A program made the position numbers and the translations under genes. A DNA stretch of 64,000 bases from Prostheceraeus crozeri (lineage: Eukaryota; Platyhelminthes; Polycladida; Euryleptidae): assembly GCA_907163375.1 (NCBI GenBank), contig CAJQUW010001752.1, forward strand, positions 62,001 to 126,000. The letters are read 5' to 3'. This document shows, piece after piece, positions 22,971 through 33,404 of the stretch (the stretch's first letter is position 1; each line of letters begins with the position of its first letter). A model generated the notes under the pieces. The model was not told where the DNA came from. It saw only the letters and a program-made list of their open reading frames with translations, and ran no database searches.

Positions 22971-24882
22971 TGATGTCAACATTGTATAAGTAGTATCAAG
23001 AAGTAGCATTTATAGTACAATTGTACTTGAAAGCGTTAAGTTGGTGTTCAGTAAGAAATTATTCCCATTGATAGATATTACATATGAAACTTTGTTACTT
23101 TGCAATACAGCTAAATATGACTTTCGAAGTTCGAGTTTTGTTGGACTAAATATGCTTTATCAATCGACATTGTACTTTTGAATAGTACAGTTTGTGCGAA
23201 ATGCTCAGGATCTACTTATCTCACTGTTTTCTGGCGGAACTAATCACTTTTGACAAATTCAATCATTCTGATGGTAAGATATCATTCTCAACGAACCGGA
23301 GAAGAACTCTAAAGCATTTGTAGCAATCACTATCTCAAAGGTGATGATGAAAATACTGTGTAGAAAAGATATGCAAGACAATAAGATTGTGGTGGATAAT
23401 TATTTGTTTGATTGAAATACGCAGAATCTCTTTCATAACAGATAAATGACTCATGAATTACCATGATCATCAGTTCGCATCGAAATATCCTTCATACAGG
23501 AAATGCAATTTTGATTACACCAATCAACAGGTAAATCTCAAATTGAAAGCAATCGGCCTATTCATATTTTAGTATCATGATATTGTGGAAATATTGATCA
23601 TGAGAAGCCGCTCCATTCCGCTTTGAGGTTTTTTAATAGCATTCTAAATTGATCACTTAATAATAACATTAAAGTGGTTATATGTAACCCCAACACATAG
23701 AATTAAATTGTTACTTGAACAAGAATGAAATGTAATCGCATGCCTTTTTGTTACCAAATATATGAAAAAGTATTACATTTTGCATGAATTTTGAAAGGTT
23801 GGGCAGAATCCGTTTAGCTTGTTTTCTTTTTATGAAGCCTATAATCCTGGGTTACTTCTGTATATCGTGCAACTATAAGAAAGGCTTAAAAATTGACCTG
23901 GCTTAATTTTTCTATGAACAGGAATAGCTTGCTCACATTCGTATGAGTGATTAAAAAATCAGAGGGATCAACAACAACAATTGTTCACACCAAACGTAAT
24001 CAATGATTGACATAGCATATTGATTATGATACAGGAAAATATTTGTACATGCCTGCTTCTACTCATTGGGAATCTTTCACTTTTAAAATTCAATGTGCGG
24101 AAGTGAATACTTGAAATAATTAGTAGCCAAATTACAAATGCAAATTACATGAAATTCAGTCAGTCGTCGTTGTGTAATATCTATGTATCTTACTTAAACA
24201 AGCCTACATTTGCACATGAAAAGTCTGATCTATTTTATTCAGGTGTGATTTCATAACAGCGTTTGGCTAAAAAGATAACGATCTAGAATGTGATGAGTGA
24301 AACGCAGATGAGAGTTGGCCTACCAATCAGTATTAAGGCAACATTCATACCTGGAAAAATGCTGCTGCAACCAGGAAAAGATCACGAAAATGAAGATCAA
24401 AATTCTGCCGACAATGCATTTGGTAATCTATTAGGGTCAACCTAGTTTAATGTTGATGGTTAGTGGGTTTCGCTCAAAAACATTCTGCGATGCTGAGTCA
24501 ATCAATAGCTATTTGCAATATCACAACATGAAATTAATGAAGTTTATGTTTCTCCGGTTCGTTGCGAATGGCATCTTACCATCAGGATGATAGAATTTGT
24601 CAAAAGTGATTAGTTCCGCCAGTAAACAGTGAGATAAGTAGATCCTGAGCATTTCGCACAAACTGTACTATTCAAAAGTACAATGTCGATTGATAAAGCA
24701 TATTTAGTCCGACAAAACTCGAACTTCGAAAGTCATATTTAGCTGTATTGCAAAGTAACAAAGTTTCATATATAATATCTATCAATGGGAATAATTTCTT
24801 ACTGAACACCAACTTAACGCTTTCAAGTACAATTGTACTATAAATGCTACTTCTTGATACTACTTATATAATGTTGACATCA
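22971..24882. repeat. 333-bp inverted repeat around a 1.25-kb unique core
   Basis: The left arm 22,971-23,303 and right arm 24,550-24,882 are reverse complements of the same length with about nine differences by eye. Outer ends are TGATGTCAAC and its complement; inner ends read ACGAACCGGAGAA. The core (23,304-24,549) has no recognisable gene. This could be a non-autonomous transposon with long terminal inverted repeats or a local inverted duplication. I found no clear target-site duplication just outside the arms. Confidence 0.85.
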
Positions 24883-25289
24883 TACAGATACAGGTAATAT
24901 TCCGTCTCCTTGGGGACACGGTGGGTTTGAATTCGACTATCATCTAAAAAATTCTCCAATAAACTGGTTGCAGTTTCTGGTCATACGTAGTCCATGTAGT
25001 CGAGAAATGTCAAATTCAAAAAAATTCATCAAGCTATTTTCGAGAAAATTCAAATTTTAGATTGTTCGAGTAGTCATACATTCAAAAAGAGCATTTTGAA
25101 ATTTTTTCATAAAGAATTCTCCAAGGTGGCTGTTTTCATTTTTTTGAACATACCTTGTAAGCACACTTGAGAGATATCAATCTTACAAATTTTCATCGAG
25201 CTATTTCAAAGAAAATTCAAATTCTGAATCCTGTACACGAGAATTTCTATTAAGTTTTGAATTTCTGACCAAGAATATTTTCTAAGCAT

Positions 25290-25307
25290 CTTAACTCTCT
25301 GGTTGCA
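25290..25307. repeat. 18-bp target-site duplication of the LINE, left copy
   Basis: CTTAACTCTCTGGTTGCA occurs here and again, identical, at 28,919-28,936. The pair brackets the minus-strand LINE exactly. A perfect 18-bp duplication is typical of target-primed reverse transcription and indicates a recent insertion. Confidence 0.92.
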
Positions 25308-28300
25308 CTCACTCACTTCACTTCTCGTTTTACGTCCTTCTTGTCCCATTGCTTGAGGTTGGACGGAGTTTGATGGCTCGCTTCCACTGGTCCCGATCTT
25401 GGGCAAGGTGCTCGCTGATGTTGAGGGCATCCAGGTCTTCTTGAACGCAGTTTCGCCATGATTTCTTTGGTCTTCCAACTGGGCGCTTTCCCTCCACCTT
25501 CATGGATTCCACTCTCCCGATGACCTTCTCTTCCGCTCTCCTGACATGACCAAACCATCGAAGCCTCCTCTGTTGAATTCGGTTCCTCAGGTGTGTCAGC
25601 CCGCACATTCCCATTACATCGTCATTACTGACCCGGTCTCTCCATTTGATCTTCATCATGTAGCGCAGCATCCTCTGGTCACACACTTCAAGTCGGCTTC
25701 TTTGTTGCTGAGTCAACGGCCAGGTTTCCGCTCCGTATAATAGTACTGATCGCACACACGTTTCGTACACTTTCGCTCTACACATTATTGGGATGTCTTT
25801 ATTGCACAGCAGGCTGCTAAGATCCCTCCACTTCAACCATGCTGCCGAAATTCTGGACCCTACCGCCTTCTCTGCTCCTGCATCGCAGCTAAGCACATCA
25901 CCCAAATAGCAGAACTCATGCACTTCCTCTACGGAGAGGCCGTCAAAGCTCAAGGAGTCGTCCTCTGGTATGTCATTGTGTCCCATGCAAGTCGGACAGC
26001 GAAAGTTTGCAATTCCTGTCACCTTTCGCAGACGAGCACATTTCCTGTGACACCATTTCTTACAGGAGACACAAAGGATGGAATTGACACCAACTCCCCT
26101 GCCACAGCACCCACACGGCCACTTGCCAGACTGCTTCGCGTTTTGTACCTTCTTTCCTGTGACCATAATCTTTGTCTTCTGCATGTTCACTTTGAGACCA
26201 CGTTGTTCAAGGTCAGTCTTCCATCTGCAGAATAGCTCCTTTGCCTCACTCTTAGTCTCAGCCGTTAGTACCAGATCGTCCGCATAAAGTAACTCCCAGG
26301 GACCATAACCTTTGCATTCTTTGGACGCCTCCTCCATTACAATCAAGAAAAGTAACGGGCTCAGCGCTGAACCTTGATGGACACCGACACTGATCTGAAA
26401 CTCTTCTGACATGCCTGCTAATGTCACCACTTTCGAGGATGTATGCTTGTATAGGGACATTACAGATGCTACGAGGTACTCGGGCACATTTTGCCGACGA
26501 AGTGCCCACTCAATAACTGCACGCGGCACTCGGTCAAAGGCCTTCTCCAAGTCCACAAATACATGAAACAACTTCTTTCGCACCTGCGTATACTTTTCTT
26601 GTACTTGACGTACAACAAAAATCGCATCGGTCGTCGACTTCCCACTCGAGAACCCAAATTGGCGAGCATCCACTTGCACGAGCTTCTTAAGTCTCTCTTC
26701 GAGAACCTTTTCAAACAGCTTGAATCCATGTTCCAGAAGCCGAATGCCTCTGTACGATCCACAGTTCAGCGAATCTCCTTTATCCTTGTACAATGGGATC
26801 GTCAGGCTTTTCTGCCAAGCTGTAGGAATTTCTTTCGATTCCATAGCTTTCTGAAAGATGGGCGTCGCCTCCTCAATAACCACCTCCTCCGCTCCTCTCA
26901 TCAACTCTGCTGAAAGCCCTGACGTTCCAGGAGCTTTTCCTTTCTTCATGCTTCGAAGGGCCGCGCGTATTTCTTCCTTGGAAATTTCTTTGATGGGTCC
27001 TTCAGTTGCGTCGATTCCTTCAACGGCAAATTCGTTGCTCTCGTTCAGAAGCTTGGAAAAATACTCCTTCCATCGTCTGCACACATCTTCTTCCCTCGTG
27101 AAGGTCTGTCCATTAACATCCTTGATGTATCTCCTCTGGTTAACATCCTTCCGATCCCTTTTCATCTGTTTCGCAACCTTGAACATTTTCTGCTGCATTT
27201 CTGCGGCGCTCAAATTCTCTCCCCAGGCCTTCCAAGCGGCTTGTCTGGAAATTGCAACCTCCTTCTTTGCCAGTCGTGACTTATTTTTGTAAACTTCCCG
27301 ATCAGCTTGACTTCTTGACTGCTGCCACCTTTTGTATGCCATCTTTTTATCTTTTATTGCCTCTTGAACAGTCTCATTCCACCACCACGTCTCCCTTTGT
27401 ATTTGTCTCTTTTTGCCTCTTGTTACTCCACAGACTTCTTCAGCTGTTTTCAGGATATTGTCCTGAAACTGATCCCATTCACCGTGCGTCCCCAACTCTG
27501 TTCTTTGCCTCAGTCTCTCTTCAAACAGCTTTCTGTTTTCTTGATCACGAAGTTTCCAGACCTTAATCTTTCGTGCATTTATTCTCTTCCTCGGATGTTC
27601 AAAGCCCTTTCTCACTATATCCATGACAAGTAGTCGATGCTGTGTTAGACATGCTTCGCCAGGAATTACTTTGCAATCCCGAACAGAAGCACATTCTTCT
27701 TTCCTCATCAGCATAAAATCAATTTGCGTTCGACTGTCACCACTTTTGTATGTTATCTTCTTTTCATCGTCCTTTGCGTATAGTGTATTTACAATCTTCA
27801 TTTCATTCCCAAGGCAAAAATCGAGGATTCGTTCACCGTCTCTATTCCTTTCTCCGAACCCGAAAGGTCCCATGATCTGTTCGAAACCGAATCGGTTGCA
27901 CCCTACATGACCGTTAAGATCCCCAGCTACAATTAGAGATTCAGATTGGGCCACAGTCTTCACTCCGTCATCAAGATCTTCCCAGAAGCGATCTTTGTCC
28001 TCATCCGGTTTCCCACTTTGTGGGGCATACACCGAGAACACGTGGGTCACCTTTTCTCCGAGGACCAAACTCAGCTTTATTGCTCTCGAACTCATCCGTT
28101 CCACTTGTAGTACATGATCTACTAAGCCATCTCTCACAAATATGCCAACACCACCTCTTCCTTTCTTCTCTCCACTCCACCACAACTTAAACCTCTCCGG
28201 TCCGTCACCAATGAATCGACATCCATTTCCCTTATACTGTGTCTCCTGTACACAACATATATCGATTCCTCTCCTGCCGAGCATCTCCACCACCTCTCTA

Positions 28301-28918
28301 CTTCTTCCACACAGCGAACCTACGTTCACTGAACCGAATTTAAACTTTTGTTTCAACTCCCCGGACGTTCTTAGCACCCCATGCCTACTTAAAGGCTGCC
28401 GGGCACTAGGGGCCAATTGATTTTGAGCCATCATTTATAATAGGTTTGGAGCAAAGTTTTTAGCGGTCGCATGCCCTTGCTGACACCAACCACGATTATT
28501 GGTCGTGGACCTAGCCTTTTCACATCAATGGATGAGAAGTACCTACAAGGCAGCAGGTTGTTGTCTTGATTTCCTTGCTGTTCCTCCCCAAGCACTCACA
28601 CGCCCGAAGCCGGTGACCTTGCTTAGAACAGCAGCAGTGCCTGCGTGGATGCCGTTGGTCTGCACCCCCTCCTACCTAGGCTTATTGAAAGGCGGCCGCA
28701 CTCGCCTTGTCACAAGTCGTCATTGGGTTGTGAGAGGTTTTATAGCTTACAGCGTCTCCTGTCAGCTCCTCTCCCCTGATGAACTTGCCGCTTTGGTCCG
28801 CGGCTGCTTATTTAATTCGCAGCTAACCTTCATTGCGGAAGGCCATTCCACTATCCGCCACCTGTGGACGCACCCCATACCAGTTGCTCTGGTTCCCCAA
28901 GATGGAAAGGGGGGGTTG
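25308..28918 (-). mobile_element. Young, apparently complete single-ORF LINE (RTE-like)
   Basis: A 3.6-kb element on the minus strand lies between identical 18-bp repeats. It has a 5' leader of about 480 bp (28,435-28,918), one uninterrupted ORF of 1,034 codons and a very short 3' end (about 20 bp) finishing in GTGA-like short repeats rather than poly(A). Short 3' UTR plus simple-repeat tail is RTE-like, but I did not resolve the clade. Perfect target duplication and intact ORF indicate a recent, possibly still active copy. Confidence 0.88.
25330..28434 (-). CDS. LINE endonuclease-reverse transcriptase with PHD-like finger
   Basis: 1,034 residues, intact. Order: APE endonuclease (about 33-272; FGSVNVGSLCGR, CVQETQYKG, AGDLNGHVG near 170, RTQIDFML); a basic linker; reverse transcriptase (about 480-740; GKAPGTSGLSAELM, YRGIRLL, FHVFVDLEKAFDRVP, GVHQGSALSPLLF, YADDLVL near 717-723); a C4HC3 PHD-like zinc finger (about 772-816; CGCC, CVSC, Cys-x4-His-x2-Cys, CPTC); and a C-terminal DNA-binding-like region (YGAETWPLTQQQ, RLRWFGHVRRAEEK, GRPKKSWR). 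The enzyme nicks the target and copies its RNA there. All catalytic motifs I can identify are present. Confidence 0.92.
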   Translation of the reverse strand: MMAQNQLAPSARQPLSRHGVLRTSGELKQKFKFGSVNVGSLCGRSREVVEMLGRRGIDICCVQETQYKGNGCRFIGDGPERFKLWWSGEKKGRGGVGIFVRDGLVDHVLQVERMSSRAIKLSLVLGEKVTHVFSVYAPQSGKPDEDKDRFWEDLDDGVKTVAQSESLIVAGDLNGHVGCNRFGFEQIMGPFGFGERNRDGERILDFCLGNEMKIVNTLYAKDDEKKITYKSGDSRTQIDFMLMRKEECASVRDCKVIPGEACLTQHRLLVMDIVRKGFEHPRKRINARKIKVWKLRDQENRKLFEERLRQRTELGTHGEWDQFQDNILKTAEEVCGVTRGKKRQIQRETWWWNETVQEAIKDKKMAYKRWQQSRSQADREVYKNKSRLAKKEVAISRQAAWKAWGENLSAAEMQQKMFKVAKQMKRDRKDVNQRRYIKDVNGQTFTREEDVCRRWKEYFSKLLNESNEFAVEGIDATEGPIKEISKEEIRAALRSMKKGKAPGTSGLSAELMRGAEEVVIEEATPIFQKAMESKEIPTAWQKSLTIPLYKDKGDSLNCGSYRGIRLLEHGFKLFEKVLEERLKKLVQVDARQFGFSSGKSTTDAIFVVRQVQEKYTQVRKKLFHVFVDLEKAFDRVPRAVIEWALRRQNVPEYLVASVMSLYKHTSSKVVTLAGMSEEFQISVGVHQGSALSPLLFLIVMEEASKECKGYGPWELLYADDLVLTAETKSEAKELFCRWKTDLEQRGLKVNMQKTKIMVTGKKVQNAKQSGKWPCGCCGRGVGVNSILCVSCKKWCHRKCARLRKVTGIANFRCPTCMGHNDIPEDDSLSFDGLSVEEVHEFCYLGDVLSCDAGAEKAVGSRISAAWLKWRDLSSLLCNKDIPIMCRAKVYETCVRSVLLYGAETWPLTQQQRSRLEVCDQRMLRYMMKIKWRDRVSNDDVMGMCGLTHLRNRIQQRRLRWFGHVRRAEEKVIGRVESMKVEGKRPVGRPKKSWRNCVQEDLDALNISEHLAQDRDQWKRAIKLRPTSSNGTRRT

Positions 28919-28936
28919 CTTAACTCTCTGGTTGCA

Positions 28937-29854
28937 GATGATTGTAATTGTCATAACTTGACTTGCTTGATAGTTTAAGCTACTGGTTTGATTATTTCAT
29001 GATATTTAAAAGCAAGTTAAAAATACATTGTACATGTATACGGCGAGGTACGGACTCTCAAATTATTGGATTGATTTCTCAGCTGGATAGGTTTCTTTCA
29101 TGCCTTGCATTGTTGCATGCAACAATTCAGTACTGAAACATTATCTTCTTTGCGCGTAAAGATCTAGAAAAGATACAACATCCGGTACATTTCTTAGTTC
29201 CTTTGTCGCACTAGTTAAGTCTCTTTTGCTTTATCAAGAAACAATCAAAATAGCAGTCATTTTCTGACTTGATAATTAGCGAACGTTATTCATCATCATT
29301 CTGTTCATAATCATCATTTTCACGTGCCACGGTTTTGCGAACTGAAATGAACCGGGTTGGGGCCGTGGAGTGAACAATCCGTCGACGGCGTCGAGTCATG
29401 ACATCATGACTTTTCTGAAACATGGAAAACTATAAAATCACAAATACCACCCACCCCAACTACGGGAGAGGTTACTTTCGGCAATTATTGCCTACAACAG
29501 TCGACATGCATGGCATTTTAATCAATAAAGTTTATCATTAAAGTAAAGTTTCGCTCTTCAACTGTAAAAACGGGATTTAACATTAATTTCTGCTTGAAAA
29601 GTTACTTTTTGGTCTGGGACAATTCAAATTCTATCACAATAAGAAATATCCATCTAATATACTAGACTCCATGCCTAGACAATAGAACTAATTCGAATTT
29701 TCTCGAGGAGAGTTTGATAAAAAATATCTACGACAGTTCGACCTTTTTCAACTGCACTTGCATGTAGCAGAGTACATTCAAGGATGTGAACAGGTTTTCC
29801 AAATATATTTTTATCAAAGTAAAAGATAATGAATATTTATGCTACTTAACAGCT
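28937..29854. other. Core of the inverted-repeat element, no gene seen
   Basis: AT-rich unique sequence between the LINE and the right inverted arm. No long frame with recognisable content. A polyadenylation-type AATAAAG occurs near 29,523 but no transcript can be inferred. Confidence 0.4.
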
Positions 29855-30287
29855 CAAAATTTGAATTTTCTTGGGGAATAGCTCGATAAAAATTTGTAAG
29901 ATTGATGTTTTTCAAGTGTACCTACATAGTATGTTACAAAAATGCAAACAGCTTCTTTGGAGAATTCTTTATAAAAAAAATTAAAAATGCTCTTTTTCAT
30001 ACTACTCAAACAATCTAAAATTTGAATTTTCTCGAAAATAGCTCGATGAATTTTTTGAATTTGACATTTCTCGCCTACATGGACTAAGTTTGTCCAGAAA
30101 CTGCAAACCGTTGTGCAGGAGAATTTTTTGTGAAAAATTTTTATAAATGCTCTTTTTCATACTACTCAAAAAATTCAAAATTTGAGTTTTCTCGAATGAA
30201 GGTCGATGAATTTTTTAGATTTTGCATTTCTCGACAACATGGACTAAGCATGACCAGAAACTCCATCCAGTTTTACTGAAGAATGTT

Positions 30288-30900
30288 TTAGGTGATAATC
30301 GAATTCAAACCCACCGTGGGGAGGTAGCAGTTCATGTCACATGAAAATGTTTTAAGATGGCCTTTTGGATGGTATTTCCTTTCGTCCTTGTGTGTCCAGA
30401 CTTTGATATCGTCAGCGTAGATTCGTCTTTGTCTTCCTCTCGCTTTTACACCATTGATTTTGCCTTCCACCATCACACACAACATTTCGTTGTGTCTTAG
30501 GATATGATCAAAATACTCGATCTTCCTCCGTTTCACGATATTCAGCGGTCTTCGTGTTTCATTCGCTTTTTTCAGGACTTCCTCATTGCTTAGTTTTCTC
30601 TTCCAACTGATATTGAACATTCTTCTCCAGCACCACATCTCAAATGCTTCTAGTCTTTTCTCCAATCCTTTATTCAATGTCCATGCTTCGACTACACCAT
30701 ATAGCAACACAGACCATGCATAGCAAACTATCATCCTTTTCCTGGTTGGAATTTCGATTTTCGAATTCAATAGGAACTTTCTGAGCTTTAAGAATTGCGT
30801 TTTCGCCATTGCTATCCTAATGCCTCACTTTTCTCTCACATCTCGCGTCATTACTGATCTCACTGCCCAGATATCAAAAGTGTTTCACATTCTCCACTAG
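30288..30900 (-). pseudogene. LINE reverse-transcriptase C-terminal fragment
   Basis: The minus-strand frame reads MAKTQFLKLRKFLLNSKIEI, then CYAWSVLLYGVVEAWTLNK and LEAFEMWCWRRMFNISWKRK, the hallmark C-terminal region of RTE/Ingi-type LINE polyproteins after the reverse transcriptase. Coding traces extend upstream to about 30,900 (NDARCERKVRH). The first-strand end runs into the right arm of the inverted-repeat element, so the fragment is truncated there. Only about 0.6 kb remains. Confidence 0.8.
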
Positions 30901-31474
30901 CTCGTCATTGATCTTCAGCTGCATTTGTTTTTGCAGTGCACTACTCCATTTAGTAACGTCCGAATATTCGTTAAAGCAGGCATGAGTGAAATTTCATTCA
31001 GTTACAAAGGACGACCATTTGGAGGTATTGCTTTTATCGCAGGTGACTCCAAAATTGACAGCATACAAGAAATAGAAATAGCGAATTCTCGAATCATCGC
31101 CCTTAAAATCAGATTTAATTCCATTAATGAACCTATGGTATTTATTGGTATGTATCTGCCTTATTTTGATAATCGCACCCTTGAAAATAAATACAGATGT
31201 ATAAAGGAATGTGATGATCTTATGAGTATAATTGACGATGTAATCTTCAAAACCCCCACTCTAAAATCTGCTTAATGGGCGATTTTAATGCTTCTTTGAT
31301 TCATTGCCATGGTAAACAATCATCATCACATGACATTGAATTGCAAGATTTTGTGAATAATCATTCTTTGCATCCGGCAAATATTGAATTCAGTGAAAAC
31401 ATCACTATGACATATCATCATGAAGGAAATAATTCGTCATCACTTATTGATTACTTTCTCCCTAACGCAATTCT

Positions 31475-31716
31475 TACGCTTTCTCCTTTCTCCTGGGCGA
31501 CGCAATTCCTTTTTCCCGACAATGAGTATATTGAAGTCAGTGACCTTTTGTGACTAGTTAAAATTCTTTTGATTTGCATTGTTTGCATTTTTTATGCATT
31601 TTTAGTAAATACCTCGTTCTTTTTAACCATATCTGTAACCTGTACGTAATCATATTTGCTGTATTTACTTTCTGATTCTCAATTTGAATCTCAATAAACA
31701 TCTCTCTCTCTCTCTC
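31475..31716 (+). mobile_element. Short LINE 3'-end insertion with TC tail
   Basis: About 240 bp ending in TCAATAAACA and a TC run (31,701-31,716), the form of a 5'-truncated CR1/L2-like 3' end. The upstream end codes DNEYIEVSDLL-stop, a typical CR1-type ORF2 terminus. It interrupts the endonuclease of the surrounding LINE. A decayed direct repeat is visible: TAACGCAATTCT before, TAATGACAATCT after. Restoring the host codons across the right copy gives ProAsnAspAsnLeu, consistent with the insertion point. Confidence 0.65.
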
Positions 31717-33404
31717 TTAATGACAATCTGAAAAATGATGTAAATGAATGTAAAGTGTTGATAGACTTACCTCATCCAATTACTGTATTTCATATGCCAG
31801 TCTTAATCTCATTTCTGTTCCGATCGAATACTATCACAGTGAAGTCCAAAGACAAAATCCACATTGATAAGTCTATCTCAATCCGTTATGACTGGTCTAA
31901 TGATATCAAATGTTCAAATTATCGGAATTTACTTTGCTGAATTGTTGAAAAAGTCAGACATGAAAAGACTTGATTACTCAAAATGTTTTTCTATCGAGGA
32001 AGCAAAAGATCTCTTTGATAAACAGTTTGATACATTGACATCTGCGGTAACTATTGCAGCTTATGAATCAGGAGGCTGTGTCAAGAAAATTGTCAGACGT
32101 AAACAGTTTTGCAAAAACCGTTGGACCCCTGAATTAAATTATTTAAAGAAAGTAAGATAATCTGGTGGAAAACATGGAAAGAAAATGATAGACCGCAATA
32201 CGGATTAATTCATAATATATACAAAGATGTTAAGAAGAAATTTCGTAGGGCAACACGTATGGACACATAAAAAATGAATATATTTCCTTGAATGGCTTAT
32301 TACTCTGCATGTGGAAACTCACGGCAATTTTGCAAGAAATTCAAAAGAAAGCAAGCTGATACGTCATCAAATTCAACAATGTCTGATCTTACATCCCATT
32401 TCACCAAGTTATTTCATAAAGAATCGACTTTAGCAGATAGTTTCCATTCAAGCATTGAAACTACTGCAGATGAAGAAATTAAGAAGAATAATCAGTTCAT
32501 GCTTTCAAATCATAAATCTATTTCTACTTCGGATGTGAGACTGGCTATAAAACGATTGAATGCAAAGTCTTCTCCTGGATTTGATGGAATAGCGGTTAAC
32601 CATCTGAAAATGGGTGAAAGTCTAATATTATTGGAATATTTAGCTAAATTATTCGGTTGTATGATCGATTCAACTGTCACTCCGTCTAATTTCGACTATG
32701 GTGTAATGTATATATCATCAAAAAGTGGCAAATATCCAAACAAAGCTGCTAATACAAGAGGTATAACTGTCAGCACAACACTTTCTAAAATTCTTGAAAT
32801 TATAATTTTGAATGGATTCTGGAAAGAAATAACGATAAGTGCTTCTCAATATGGAGTTCGGAAAAATACAGACACGGATATGGTCTCCACAGTAATAAAT
32901 GAATGCATTAAGAACCATTATGTAAATAAATCTCCATTCTACATAGCATCATTAGATGCTGAGAAGTGTTTTGACACAATCTGGCAGGATGGTTTATTTT
33001 ACAAACTCTTGGATAAAATCAAGTGAAAGGATTCGTAACGAGGCAATTAAATTTATGATCCTGGGTCCTTCTCAAAAGATGGTATGATCAAATGTATATC
33101 AAGATATCTTGGAAAGGAGAGTTGTCTGCTGCCATACCTGTGAGACGTGGAGTGCGCCAAGGTAATATTCTTTCTCCCTGGCCGTATTCGATGTTTGCTG
33201 ATGACATTTTAAAAGCAGCTCAATCATCTGGCCACTCATTGCGATTTCACGATATCCCAATTACTCCTTTATATTATGCGGATGACCTCACCATAATGAG
33301 TGGAACATCTTGTGGCCTTCAAGAACAATTGCGATTATCGAATGAATATGCGAAAACCTGGAAATTCAAATTTAATGGAACTAAGTCAAAAGTAGAATAG
33401 AGAT

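Larger units (their letters stand above)
24905..30325. mobile_element. Inverted-repeat element interrupted by a LINE
   Basis: About 330 bp at 24,905-25,235 and about 470 bp at 29,855-30,325 are diverged inverted copies. Both begin from outside with CGGTGGGTTTGAATTCGA and repeat a block of about 150 bp (GAGAAAATTCAAATTTTAGA, TTTCTGGTCAT, AAAAGAGCATTT). The right arm carries one more block than the left. Removing the LINE at 25,308-28,918 leaves about 1.8 kb, so this looks like a non-autonomous foldback or MITE-like element that was already in place when the LINE inserted. Confidence 0.7.

Noticed and set aside
28499-28978. A 159-codon plus-strand open frame over the LINE leader
   Set aside because: It lies antisense to the 5' leader of the intact minus-strand LINE and has no recognisable motifs; best read as a chance frame in GC-rich sequence.
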